DNA of 64,000 nt from NCBI GenBank assembly GCA_003762615.1, contig RIAZ01000001.1:310001-374000 (forward strand), in the 5' to 3' direction. The DNA is from Muribaculaceae bacterium Isolate-037 (Harlan) (lineage in GTDB: Bacteria > Bacteroidota > Bacteroidia > Bacteroidales > Muribaculaceae). Shown in pieces: positions 54,051 through 64,000 of the stretch. A program made the translations under genes and the position numbers. The first letter of the stretch is position 1. Every line of letters begins with the position of its first letter. The notes under the pieces are model-generated. The model was given only the letters and a program-made list of their open reading frames with translations, did no database searches and was not told the DNA's origin.

Positions 54051-55472
54051 TTATTTATCATGATGACGGGCCTCGATTTCCATATTGATCTTATCTATCA
54101 CATCATCCGTCAATTCATATCTTGAAATTATGAATATCGCCAAAGCAAGCAATATTGCAGGTATGACAGCCACGAGCCAAAGTATACCCTGCTGTGCGAG
54201 TGCCGTCTGCTCTGATGCCTGATTATCGAAACCTACAAACGCCAGCACCAATCCCGGGACAACGCCGCCAAGTGCCATGCCTGCCTTATAGAAGATGCCA
54301 GTCAATGCGTTGACGATACCGGAGATGCGGCGTCCGTGGGTATATTCCCCGAAGGAGATTACCTCCGGCACGAGTGCCCACATATATCCGGTCGCCACTA
54401 TCACGCCCGTAGATTTGATAAACTGCGCAACGTATACAAGCCACATCTGATCCTTAAGGCTATCCACCATCGAGATGACGTAGAGCATTGCCATTCCGAC
54501 GAGTGCCACAATAAGGAAGATATAGAACATGCCCCTCTTCCCTACCATGCGCTTTATTGCCGGAATCATCGGCATGAAGATGAATGCCGGTATGGAACCG
54601 AGTCCCATGAAGATGGAGAGTTCGCCTGCCGAGCCATGAAGGTTGTAGTTGATATAGTAAGCTCCGGCGGCATTTGCCACTGCCATCATCGCGAATGCCG
54701 TGATGAAGAAGAAAGCAAGTATGCGCAAGGGGCGGTTGTGTACAAACTCCATCCAGAGGTCAGATACCTTCACATTCTCCGTCTCCTTCTTATCCATCAC
54801 GACCCGCTCGCGGCTCTGCGAGAAGCAGAAGAAGAGAAGCAGAAGACCCACGATGCCATAGATGCCCATCGTGTAGAGCCAGGATGTGTCGTTCATTGAA
54901 AGGTCGCTGCTCTCCGACGGGTCAAAAATCTTGAGCACGATGGGGATACCCATACCTACTGCAAGACCGCCTACGTTTGCCATAAACATTCTGACGGAGG
55001 TCAGTTTTGTTATCTCATTCGTGTCGCGTGTGAGCGATGCGTTGAGCGCACCGTAGGGTACGTTGACAAGCGTGTAGCACATCGACAGACCCACATACGT
55101 CACATAAGCGTAAAGAAGCGAGCCGGAGAAGCCGTTCCAGAAGCAAAGGATAGCAAAGATTGTCAATGGTATGCCACCCAAGATAAGATACGAGCGGTAT
55201 TTGCCCAGCTTGGGGTCATGCTTGTCGACGAAAGTGCCTACCAAGGGATCCCAGATCACGTCGATGATCCTGACCACGAGAAACATCACGGCAGCCACTG
55301 CCGGATCAAGCCCATAGACGTTGGTATAGAAGAAGAGAAGATACATGCTGATGGTCTGATAGATCAGATTCTGGGCAAGATCGCCCGAACCGAAACCTAT
55401 GCATTGCAGCATCGAAAGTTTATAGAAGCCATTGGCTTCCCTTGCCGTTCCGGCATTTTGAGTCGAGTTCAT
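54051..55472 (-). CDS. GPH-family (MFS) glycoside:cation symporter, XynP-like
   Basis: 473 aa with 12 predicted membrane helices. Family stretches are FGSGDLAQNLIYQTISMYLLFFYTN in part (about 32-55), DVIWDPLVGTFVDKHDPKLGKYRSY and the second-half GYMWALVPEVISFGEY. It probably imports xylo-oligosaccharides across the inner membrane by cation symport. The stop overlaps the longest GH10 start, and the gene lies 15 bp after GH97. Confidence 0.9.
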   Translation of the reverse strand: MNSTQNAGTAREANGFYKLSMLQCIGFGSGDLAQNLIYQTISMYLLFFYTNVYGLDPAVAAVMFLVVRIIDVIWDPLVGTFVDKHDPKLGKYRSYLILGGIPLTIFAILCFWNGFSGSLLYAYVTYVGLSMCYTLVNVPYGALNASLTRDTNEITKLTSVRMFMANVGGLAVGMGIPIVLKIFDPSESSDLSMNDTSWLYTMGIYGIVGLLLLFFCFSQSRERVVMDKKETENVKVSDLWMEFVHNRPLRILAFFFITAFAMMAVANAAGAYYINYNLHGSAGELSIFMGLGSIPAFIFMPMIPAIKRMVGKRGMFYIFLIVALVGMAMLYVISMVDSLKDQMWLVYVAQFIKSTGVIVATGYMWALVPEVISFGEYTHGRRISGIVNALTGIFYKAGMALGGVVPGLVLAFVGFDNQASEQTALAQQGILWLVAVIPAILLALAIFIISRYELTDDVIDKINMEIEARHHDK

Positions 55473-55487
55473 TGCTATTAGGGTTAA

Positions 55488-57446
55488 TTATTGTTTCGGA
55501 GCTATTACGAATCCACCGTTGGCGGGAATAGTTATTTTCACTTTTCCTTTCTTATCAGGCTTGCAGTCCGTCTTTGATCCTACAAGATCCTTATTGTCGG
55601 AATAAAGGGAGAGTGACGCGCCTCTCATCTCCTCCGGAAGTTCCACGGTCAGTTTCACCGGTGTCTTGTCGGCACTCACGCCGGCATAATACCAATCATT
55701 GCCATGACGGCGTGCCAGCACCACATACTTGCCGGGATAACCATCTATGAAACGCACATCATCCCACGTTGTCGGCACGTTCTTCATGAAATCTATCGCC
55801 CATGACGGTGCATCAGTAAGATTATTGGGTGCGAGAGCGAAATGCTGCACCGGACTCTGGAAGAGAACAGCTGTGGCAAGGGCAAACACATCAGACGTCA
55901 TACGCTTTGACCCTTTAGCCTCATTATTGCTTGAATAATACTTGTTGAGCGCACTCCCTCCGAAGTCCATGCTCCCCACCGTATTCCTGACGTAGGGGTG
56001 GATGCTGGCATTCTGAGCCTCTGCATCGCACATCCCCTGAGAGAAATGAAGATTCTCACTTGCCAAAACCGCCTCCGACGCCGCAAAATTGGGATACATG
56101 CGCTCCCATCCTCTCGGCAGGGTGCAGCCATGGAAGATGACGAGTATGCCATAGTCGTTGGCATCGGAAAGTATGTCATGATAGAGGCGCATCGTCTCCT
56201 GCTTGTCGCCGCCGAAGAAATCCACCTTTATACCCCTGACGCCATTCTCCTGCATCCATTTCATAGCCTTGCGTCGCTTCACGATATCGCTCATGATTCC
56301 GCGCGGTCCCTGGGGAGCATCATTCCACGAACCGTTGGAGTTATACCACAGGTAGAGCGCAACGCCCTTTGATTTGGCATACTGCGCAAGCCTCTCTATA
56401 CCCTCATATCCTATCTGGGTATCCCAAAGGGCATCCACAAGCACTGTCTCATACCCCATGTCGGCTGCAAAATCAACGTAACGTTTCTGCTCATCGAAAT
56501 TGCAGCTCGGATCCATCTTGATGATCCAGCTCCACACCCCCTTGCCATACTTATACGGACGGGATGCCTCATAAAGCGGCTCCACAACATCGAAGGGCAC
56601 CGTGGTCTCCACTATCGGAGCCAACGTCTCGCCTACAGTCACCGTGCGCCATGGGGTATAACCCGGAAGTGCTATCGCAGCACCCGTTGAGCCGAAACCG
56701 TTCTGTTCACCGGGCTGTGCGTAGGCTATCTGATATTCCCCGCCATCTTTACCCGTGAGATGCGACGCTACATAATCACCCGCTATACCGGTCTCGGATA
56801 TGAGGGTCCATCCATTGTCGCCATTGCGGAAAAGACATGGGAAGGAATACCCGTTGCCCCAGCCATTCTTGCCCATCGTGTCGTCAAGGGTATAATTGGT
56901 CTCATAACTTGGTGCTGTACGTGCGAATCCACCCATCGGACCACTCTGCGGACACAGGAACGTGGTCGTGCCCTCCGGCATATCAAAACCGGTGGACTCC
57001 TCCTCCACCACGCAGCAGAGTGTCTCTTTCTGCGGCAACAATCTGTAGCGGAAAGCCACATTGTTGTCGCTCACCTCAAACTCAACGTCAAACACCGGCT
57101 GACCATCCTTCCCTACCTTGAAAGACTGGGCATTCGCCTTATAGTCGACCTTGCTTCTCTTGATATTGGGCAATGAATACGACTCATCCACTGATTCCTT
57201 CACCGTGGTCCCCAATATTGAGAGACCTGAACGATAGTCGCCTATATTGGTGAGCATCCCCAATGGTGAGGGCATGATGAAATCCTTTCCGTCAAGTTTT
57301 ACTGAATATTTCAAGGCTCCCCCCGCATCGGCGATACACACCTGTGTGCGTCCGTCAGGGCTTGCCAACAAATACTCTGAAGCATTCGCCACCCCTGCGA
57401 AGGAGAGAAGCGACATACATATTACGCTACTAAAAATCGTTTTCAT
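55488..57446 (-). CDS. Glycoside hydrolase family 97 (retaining alpha-galactosidase type likely)
   Basis: 652 aa with a signal peptide ending near ANASE (about 23). The N-terminal beta-sandwich has ASPDGRTQVCIADAG; the barrel has VDALWDTQIGYEGIERLA, YLWYNSNGSWNDAPQG and IKVDFFGGDKQ (about 415-425), then a C-terminal beta domain. GH97 has inverting alpha-glucosidases (SusB) and retaining alpha-galactosidases with an Asp nucleophile in the IKVDF position. The Asp here favours the retaining type. In a xylan cluster it may remove alpha-linked galactose or a similar side group. Confidence 0.88.
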   Translation of the reverse strand: MKTIFSSVICMSLLSFAGVANASEYLLASPDGRTQVCIADAGGALKYSVKLDGKDFIMPSPLGMLTNIGDYRSGLSILGTTVKESVDESYSLPNIKRSKVDYKANAQSFKVGKDGQPVFDVEFEVSDNNVAFRYRLLPQKETLCCVVEEESTGFDMPEGTTTFLCPQSGPMGGFARTAPSYETNYTLDDTMGKNGWGNGYSFPCLFRNGDNGWTLISETGIAGDYVASHLTGKDGGEYQIAYAQPGEQNGFGSTGAAIALPGYTPWRTVTVGETLAPIVETTVPFDVVEPLYEASRPYKYGKGVWSWIIKMDPSCNFDEQKRYVDFAADMGYETVLVDALWDTQIGYEGIERLAQYAKSKGVALYLWYNSNGSWNDAPQGPRGIMSDIVKRRKAMKWMQENGVRGIKVDFFGGDKQETMRLYHDILSDANDYGILVIFHGCTLPRGWERMYPNFAASEAVLASENLHFSQGMCDAEAQNASIHPYVRNTVGSMDFGGSALNKYYSSNNEAKGSKRMTSDVFALATAVLFQSPVQHFALAPNNLTDAPSWAIDFMKNVPTTWDDVRFIDGYPGKYVVLARRHGNDWYYAGVSADKTPVKLTVELPEEMRGASLSLYSDNKDLVGSKTDCKPDKKGKVKITIPANGGFVIAPKQ

Positions 57447-57473
57447 GTCAAGTGTTTAATTTTGATTCCAAAC

Positions 57474-58943
57474 TCAAATCTCAGGTTTAACAAGCATTTT
57501 CTTCCCTCCGGATATATATATACCCGGCGACAGAATTGTGTCGGATTCTATACTCTCCGCCACCTTTCTCCCGGAAAGATCATATACCGCCTCATCCATG
57601 AGCACATCCGATGCAATGGCATCGATGCCCGAATCATACGGATTCTCGTTGGTGGCATACACCTGTTTCACGTGAATCGGATTGTTGCCATACCCCCAGA
57701 ATCCCACGCGGTAGATCTCCGACGTATTGAGCGGGACTATGCCGCTTGAAAGATTCTTCATCATGCCGGCAAGTTCTCCTACGAGGAGCGTCCCACCGTT
57801 GAATTTATAGGCATACGGTATCTCCCAATAGCTGGCCGTATCAAACACCTTGAACTCAACACCGTCGCGATCCTGCTCTCCAAGTTCAGCCACGATATAT
57901 TTGTAGCCTGAAAGATCAATCGGAAGAGTATATTCCCAACCGCCGAATCCATACTGACCACATTTAAATTCACCGGTCTCTATATTAAACGTGCCCTTCT
58001 CCCAAATATTTGGATTAAATGAGTCTAAAGCAAACACGAAGTCGCCCTCCGAAGGTTCAGGCTTAGGCACGTAGGGTATCTCCTCAGAATATGCCACGTC
58101 GGGATTCATGATACCCATCGTCGCAAGCATCTCCACGGCATAACGGCATCCGAGCACACGATAGCCATGCGCCGTGAAATGCAGACCGTCACCCTTCTGC
58201 GGAAGATTGCCGGCTGAGACCACATGAGCTGTCGGCAACGTCTTGGGGAGACGGTTGATTATGGTGTTCATACCGCCGCACACGCCACCCTGTTCCGTCG
58301 TGACCACCTCTCCGGCAAGAAGCGGAACGGAACCCGACTCCATGCCTAAATCTGACAACAGGTCGTCATATATCTTCTTTACCTTGACACACCACTGCTG
58401 GTCGCCCGTGTTTGATTCTCCCTGATGCAGGAGCACACCCTTTATCACGCCTGCCTCCTGTGCCTTTCGAGCACACTGAAGAAGACGCTGATAGGGAGCA
58501 TTGTCATAATTCAGCATGAAGGATTTAAACCAATCCGCCTCGTTGGCAAGCGTGGAGGCATCGAAATCTTTGTCAAGATGCTCTATCTTGCATCCTCCGA
58601 TTGCCACACACACCACTCCAACTCTCACTTCCTCAGGCAGATTGTCTACCATTGTCCTGCCGAAATAGTCCATCGGGGTCAGTCCTGTATTCTGGCGTAC
58701 CAACGGGGGGGTCGCCGTATACCATTCCCCCTGCTTACGTCCGCTGTCGGTGAAATCTACCGCCGCCATCATCCGGAAACGTTCCGGCACGTCCTTTCTG
58801 TCAATCGGCTCAATCGAGGCATTACCCTCCATATTTGACTGACCAAGACAAATATATATATGGAAATTCGGATCGTTTGCCGACATGCCGAGGCAGCTGC
58901 CGGCAAGCAGGATAGACGTCATCACTTTCTTTATCAGATTCAT
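57474..58943 (-). CDS. CE6-type (sialate O-acetylesterase-like) acetylxylan esterase with C-terminal module and tail
   Basis: 489 aa, signal peptide ending near GMSAND (about 22). The SGNH-type esterase domain (about 25-285) has CLGQSNMEG with nucleophile Ser36, GGCKIEHLDK, VLLHQGESNTGD and DGLHFTAHG with His255. This is the CE6/SASA family, which removes O-acetyl groups, here probably from xylan. Residues about 305-440 are a beta-rich module (FNPNIWEKGTFN, YGFGGWEY) shared with the GH5 protein. The end (VYDLSGRKVAE, SPGIYISGGKKM) resembles a T9SS-type sorting tail. Confidence 0.85.
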   Translation of the reverse strand: MNLIKKVMTSILLAGSCLGMSANDPNFHIYICLGQSNMEGNASIEPIDRKDVPERFRMMAAVDFTDSGRKQGEWYTATPPLVRQNTGLTPMDYFGRTMVDNLPEEVRVGVVCVAIGGCKIEHLDKDFDASTLANEADWFKSFMLNYDNAPYQRLLQCARKAQEAGVIKGVLLHQGESNTGDQQWCVKVKKIYDDLLSDLGMESGSVPLLAGEVVTTEQGGVCGGMNTIINRLPKTLPTAHVVSAGNLPQKGDGLHFTAHGYRVLGCRYAVEMLATMGIMNPDVAYSEEIPYVPKPEPSEGDFVFALDSFNPNIWEKGTFNIETGEFKCGQYGFGGWEYTLPIDLSGYKYIVAELGEQDRDGVEFKVFDTASYWEIPYAYKFNGGTLLVGELAGMMKNLSSGIVPLNTSEIYRVGFWGYGNNPIHVKQVYATNENPYDSGIDAIASDVLMDEAVYDLSGRKVAESIESDTILSPGIYISGGKKMLVKPEI

Positions 58944-58967
58944 AAATTCCGGGTTTAATAATTTCTA

Positions 58968-61022
58968 TCAAATCTTAATCTTCTTGCCACCCACAATGTA
59001 AATGCCGGGGAGTAGTCCGTCTGTGGCATCCTCAACACCGACACGGCTCTTCAGCTTTCGCCCATGCAGGTCATAGACGTCTACCGCCGAAGATCTCTCC
59101 TCCGACAGGATGTCAACTCCACTGTCGCCGTCAGGATCATTCGTGACATAGACGCGTTTCAGCCGGAAGGGTTCGTTGCCCAACGACCAGAAACCTACTA
59201 TATACACGTGAGACGCGTCAAGACGTCTCCCCTCATTCGACACCATCTCCTTCAGATTGACGACAACCTTCGTATCGCCTCCGAAATCAGCCATGGCAGG
59301 ATCAGTCCAATAACTGTCCTTGTCAAACACACGGAACGATACCCCTCTTGAACTCGGGGCTGCAAGTTCAGCAACGATATAGTCATATCCGGAAAGATCT
59401 ATGCCCGAGGGATATTGCCACCCGGCAAATCCGTAAGTGCCGGTGGTGACTTCTGACGTTGACTCATTGAAATTGCCCTTCTCCCATATCGACGGATTAA
59501 AATAGCCCGATACCAACGGGAAGGGGGTGCATACGAAATGGATGTTGCGTGTGCCGCTATCCTTACCGTAGGCATAGCTTAGGGTGCAATCGGTCTCTCC
59601 GATACCATTGGCGTGGAAATATCCGTCGCGCCATTCCACCACCGCTTCATCATCTATGCTCACCTCCACATTGCCGCTTATGTTCAGTTCGTATCCTGCG
59701 CCATTATTGCCGATCATGACAGCTGCACACCGGCGTCCGGGCAACATAATCATGCTATCCCCTACCGCGCTATCCTTGCGTGGCGACATGTAGAGATCTA
59801 TATCCTTCACCTCCGGCAACTCATCACCGGCATACTCCTTAAACCAATGATAGACGGGCCACGGGCACGCGTCCGGATCAGTAAGGAAGGTATAGGCTCC
59901 CTCGGTGCCCGGTTCATCCTTAAATTCTGCCAGCAGTTCAGGTCCGGTGAATATCATCCAGCTGACGTTGCCTGTATTATCGGCAAGCAGCTTGAAATTA
60001 GCACCAAATCCTTCACCGAGCATACGTCCGGTTATACTCTTGCCCCATGAAGCATTATATACGGAAGGTGCCCAGTCCATCTCTGTCACCATGATCGGAG
60101 CGATTGCCGCAGCCGGCTCTATCTGCTTCGCCCAGCCCTCGGCAAACGTGGTGAACCCGCCGCCGTAGCTTCCGCCAAGCTCATGACTCGGCTCTATGGC
60201 ATCGCTGCCATACCAGCCCGGATAGACATGGACGGCATATCCGATATTTTCACCCTTTATAGGATATTTCGCAAAACCCGCATACTGCGACTGATAACCC
60301 GTGCCCGGAACCCAAAGGATATTATTACATCCGTTGTTGCGCATCAGATCCACAATCTCCTGAAAGAATTGCGTCAGGCTTTCGTTGCAGGCATCAGTGC
60401 CGGCTCCATAATTGCCATCGGTCCCTTTTATCTGCACAGGCTCGTTGGCAAGCTCAAACATGATGTGAGGGTTGGATGTAAGCTTATTCAATATTGACAC
60501 GTAGCCCCACACCCTCTTCAGGTATTTATGATAGTCGCCCCCCACCTCGATTTGCTCAGGGCAGACACCCGGCGGACGCATCACCACGTAAAGACCCTTC
60601 GAGATGGCATACTCAGCCATCGGAATAAACACCTTATCCAGATAAGTCTTAAACCGGTTGAAATCAAACGCAGAGATATCATTCTCACCAGTAGTTGCCA
60701 CTCCGGGCGTATTCGACCAATAAGGATCCATGTGAAGGCGGAGATAATTCACCTTCCAACCAGCCTTCATTATCTTGTCGATCTTCTCCTTGTTGTATTT
60801 CAGGCACGCCTCTACGTTATAGTTGCTCCACTTTGAACCCTGTTCGTTAAACCAGGGGCTATACGTCTGTCCGAATCCGTGGAGATTCACCTTATTGCCT
60901 GCCTCATCCACGAGGTAACGCCCCTCCACGTGAAGTTCCGGCATATCCATACCCTCCCATGCAAACATCGGGAAGGAAGCCATAAACATTGCGAGAATAA
61001 ATATGTATCTGATCCGAGTCAT
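58968..61022 (-). CDS. GH5 endoglycanase with C-terminal module and tail
   Basis: 684 aa with a signal peptide ending near MFAWEG (about 21). The GH5 barrel (about 30-395) has YVVMRPPGV, HIMFELANEPVQ with the acid/base Glu at about 194 and MVTEMDWAPSV with the nucleophile Glu at about 314. A small beta domain (about 410-500) and the module shared with the CE6 protein (FNPSIWEKGNFN, YGFAGWQY; about 505-640) follow, then VYDLHGRKL and LPGIYIVGGKKI. It is likely secreted and acts on xylan or another beta-glycan; the substrate is not fixed by these motifs. Confidence 0.87.
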   Translation of the reverse strand: MTRIRYIFILAMFMASFPMFAWEGMDMPELHVEGRYLVDEAGNKVNLHGFGQTYSPWFNEQGSKWSNYNVEACLKYNKEKIDKIMKAGWKVNYLRLHMDPYWSNTPGVATTGENDISAFDFNRFKTYLDKVFIPMAEYAISKGLYVVMRPPGVCPEQIEVGGDYHKYLKRVWGYVSILNKLTSNPHIMFELANEPVQIKGTDGNYGAGTDACNESLTQFFQEIVDLMRNNGCNNILWVPGTGYQSQYAGFAKYPIKGENIGYAVHVYPGWYGSDAIEPSHELGGSYGGGFTTFAEGWAKQIEPAAAIAPIMVTEMDWAPSVYNASWGKSITGRMLGEGFGANFKLLADNTGNVSWMIFTGPELLAEFKDEPGTEGAYTFLTDPDACPWPVYHWFKEYAGDELPEVKDIDLYMSPRKDSAVGDSMIMLPGRRCAAVMIGNNGAGYELNISGNVEVSIDDEAVVEWRDGYFHANGIGETDCTLSYAYGKDSGTRNIHFVCTPFPLVSGYFNPSIWEKGNFNESTSEVTTGTYGFAGWQYPSGIDLSGYDYIVAELAAPSSRGVSFRVFDKDSYWTDPAMADFGGDTKVVVNLKEMVSNEGRRLDASHVYIVGFWSLGNEPFRLKRVYVTNDPDGDSGVDILSEERSSAVDVYDLHGRKLKSRVGVEDATDGLLPGIYIVGGKKIKI

Positions 61023-61037
61023 AATGGTAAAGATTTT

Positions 61038-62408
61038 TTATTCAAAACGCCACCAATCAAGATTGAACAGTTCCGGGCCTTTTCTCCCTTTGAAGAGGAG
61101 ATAGAGGTCGTGCACACCGGGCACCTCCGACTTGCATGAGGTCTTAAACGTCTGCCAAGTTTCCCAGCCCCCTGTGCCAGTAACGGGCAATTCAGCCACT
61201 ACCGGACCGCCGATACTATCCATCCTCACCTCTATTGAGCCACCCCTCAATCCGCTTGCAGCTCTCGCCTCAAACATCTTGGGTCCGCCGCTCATGAAAT
61301 TCACGTTTGCCACCTTTATAAAGTCGCCGTCATGAACATCGGTCACGTAGACCCCTGTCTGCGCATTCTGTTTGGTCTTCAACCCCTTAGACCAAGCCAT
61401 TGTCTCACCCTCCACTCTATCGTATGGATTGAGCGTATCCACAGCCTTCGCGCCCTCCTCAGTCGGCATTATGGTGGGGAATGTGCCGTCGGCGTTATAT
61501 TCAAACGGCTCAACGGCTATACTGCGGGCAAAGCCTCCCCCTTTCGGGAGTTTTCCCGTATGGTAGAAGAAATATGGCTGACCCTTGAACTCTGCCACGC
61601 CGCAATGGTTGGTGAAAGAGCCGGTGTCGCAAAGCGGCATGATCTCTCCCATATATTTCCAAGGACCTGTCGGGCTGTCGCTCATGGAATAAGCGATATG
61701 CTCGGGCACCCCACCGGCGGCATACAGAAGATAATACTTGCCGTTTCTCTTGTAGAACCACGGTCCCTCCGTATAGTTATCCTTATATTTCTTATCCTTC
61801 TCCCTCAACTTTGGAGAGGGGGCACCGAAACCCTCCACGGTCTGCTCCACTACGTTGACATCACCCGAATACGACACCATGTCGTCATTCAGCTTCACAT
61901 AGAATATCTCAGGATTACCCCAATAGAGATAAGCCTGTCCGTCGTCATCGATATAAACAGTCGGATCGATATATGCCCAATCGCCATCCACAAGAGGCTT
62001 GCCGATAGCATCCTTGAACGGACCCGTCGGGGAATCTCCCACAGCCACGCCGATTGCCATCGCGCCGGTCAGCTTCGAATGGAGCGGCACATAGAAATAA
62101 AACTTCCCGTTACGCTCCACACACTGCGGTGCCCACGCACGGTCATCGCCCCAGCTGAAATCCTCTATCGCAAGCGGTGAACCATGATCTGTCCAGTTGA
62201 CCATATCCTTTGTGGAATACACTCTCCACTCCTGCATCCAGAAGAAATCTGCACCATCCTCGTCATGTCCGGTATAGACATAAAGAGTGCCGTCGTGCAC
62301 CATAGGTGCCGGATCGGTTGTAAAACACGTCTGTACAAACGGGTTATCTGCCGAAGCACTTAGGATGCACGACAGCATCCCGACTGAAATTATAATCGAT
62401 TTTCTCAT
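61038..62408 (-). CDS. GH43 arabinofuranosidase/xylosidase with C-terminal CBM6
   Basis: 456 aa with a signal peptide ending near SASAD (about 20). The GH43 domain (about 22-310) has FTTDPAPMVHDGTLYVYTGHD with the base Asp, WAYIDPTVYIDDDGQAYLYWG with the middle Asp and NYTEGPWFYKRNGKYYLLYA with the acid Glu. Residues about 325-456 are a CBM6-like module (YDRVEGETMAWS, WQTFK, FNLDWWRFE). It is likely to release arabinose or xylose side groups from arabinoxylan. The gene lies 15 bp before GH5 and 94 bp after the esterase. Confidence 0.9.
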   Translation of the reverse strand: MRKSIIISVGMLSCILSASADNPFVQTCFTTDPAPMVHDGTLYVYTGHDEDGADFFWMQEWRVYSTKDMVNWTDHGSPLAIEDFSWGDDRAWAPQCVERNGKFYFYVPLHSKLTGAMAIGVAVGDSPTGPFKDAIGKPLVDGDWAYIDPTVYIDDDGQAYLYWGNPEIFYVKLNDDMVSYSGDVNVVEQTVEGFGAPSPKLREKDKKYKDNYTEGPWFYKRNGKYYLLYAAGGVPEHIAYSMSDSPTGPWKYMGEIMPLCDTGSFTNHCGVAEFKGQPYFFYHTGKLPKGGGFARSIAVEPFEYNADGTFPTIMPTEEGAKAVDTLNPYDRVEGETMAWSKGLKTKQNAQTGVYVTDVHDGDFIKVANVNFMSGGPKMFEARAASGLRGGSIEVRMDSIGGPVVAELPVTGTGGWETWQTFKTSCKSEVPGVHDLYLLFKGRKGPELFNLDWWRFE

Positions 62409-62446
62409 TCCAAATTATTGTTTTTTAGGTCGGGAATCAGAATTAT

Positions 62447-62478
62447 GAGTTATGAAGCATTATCTTCACTCATAACTC
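62447..62478 (-). other. Inverted repeat between the CE1 and GH43 genes
   Basis: GAGTTATGA (62447-62455) pairs with 62470-62478. An outer pair of arms (AGGTYGGGA-like, near 62427-62435 and 62483-62491) extends it. The A-rich end on the minus strand makes a standard terminator unlikely; it may process or stabilise the mRNA. Confidence 0.5.
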
Positions 62479-62502
62479 CGGCTCCCAACCTATTTATTTG
62501 AT

Positions 62503-63777
<1,275 letters not shown>

Positions 63778-63792
63778 TTATTTGATTTGGGA

Positions 63793-64000
63793 TTATTTCA
63801 CTGCAATCTTCTTGCCGTTTACGATATAGATTCCGGCAGGAAGGTCATACACCTCTGCCTTGTTGTCTGTATCAAGCACCTTGATGCCCTGGAGATTGAA
63901 TACTACAGTGCGTCCGTTCTCAACGGGAGCGACAGCCTCAACGCCGGAGCTCTTCTCTGTGTAGATAGTAAGATTTGTCAGATAGAAAGTGCCTACATAT
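63793..64000 (-). CDS. C-terminal end of a secreted protein with sorting-type tail (5' part outside window)
   Basis: The last 68 residues are visible, ending at TAA 63795-63793. They contain VFNLQGIKVLD and LPAGIYIVNGKKIAVK, the same tail type as the CE6 and GH5 proteins. Such tails resemble type IX secretion sorting signals and are common in secreted glycan-degrading proteins of this order. The catalytic part lies beyond the window. Confidence 0.75.
   Translation of the reverse strand, partial: YVGTFYLTNLTIYTEKSSGVEAVAPVENGRTVVFNLQGIKVLDTDNKAEVYDLPAGIYIVNGKKIAVK

Overview
The window looks like chromosomal DNA of a gut Bacteroidales, most likely a Muribaculaceae-type organism. This rests on Bacteroidetes promoters (-33 TTTG / -7 TAnnTTTG), TonB-dependent receptors, a Mfa1-type fimbrillin, DUF4374, CarboxypepD-reg barrels, polysaccharide-degrading genes with GIYIxxGKK tails, and roughly half GC by eye. 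The taxon is inferred; no rRNA or tRNA gene was seen.

Layout. (1) 1-6000: the tail of a probable transposase, then ppdK (-), rlmD, a nitroreductase and msrA. (2) 6000-27461: a very tight plus-strand operon behind a cobalamin riboswitch. It encodes a TonB receptor, a DUF4374 lipoprotein, an exported CbiK, a membrane-anchored CobN/HmuS chelatase with three small membrane partners (HmuT-, ExbB/HmuU- and DUF2149/HmuV-like), a FecBCD/BtuFCD-type ABC importer, and the anaerobic corrin pathway compressed into fused enzymes (CobJ-CbiC, CbiE-CbiT, CbiG-CobM, CobK-CbiD), CbiA and a PduO-type adenosyltransferase. (3) 27500-31436: a second cobalamin riboswitch followed by a siderophore-type TonB receptor and a PepSY membrane protein. 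(4) 31495-39990 (-): a TolC / MacA / ABC permease / ABC ATPase efflux operon with a clear sigma-54 promoter, next to its probable NtrC-type regulator and histidine kinase. (5) 40150-47657: three envelope genes, a MATE exporter, a fimbrillin and a YczE/YitT-like membrane protein. (6) 47700-51800: a decaying accessory patch with Sel1 repeats, a frameshifted ORF, a NYN-domain gene carrying two in-frame TAA codons, small housekeeping-like ORFs and a broken GNAT gene. (7) 51834-64000 (-): a xylan/arabinoxylan-type degradation cluster with GH43, GH10, an MFS symporter, GH97, a CE6-type esterase, GH5, GH43-CBM6 and a CE1 esterase; its upstream part lies outside the window.

The most interesting feature is region 2. 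A HmuSTUV-like module, known from haem loci of Porphyromonas and Bacteroides, sits here under a B12 riboswitch, beside an exported cobaltochelatase and directly upstream of corrin-ring synthesis. This suggests an energised envelope (de)metallation system for cobalt tetrapyrroles or corrinoids. The sequence alone does not prove the substrate.
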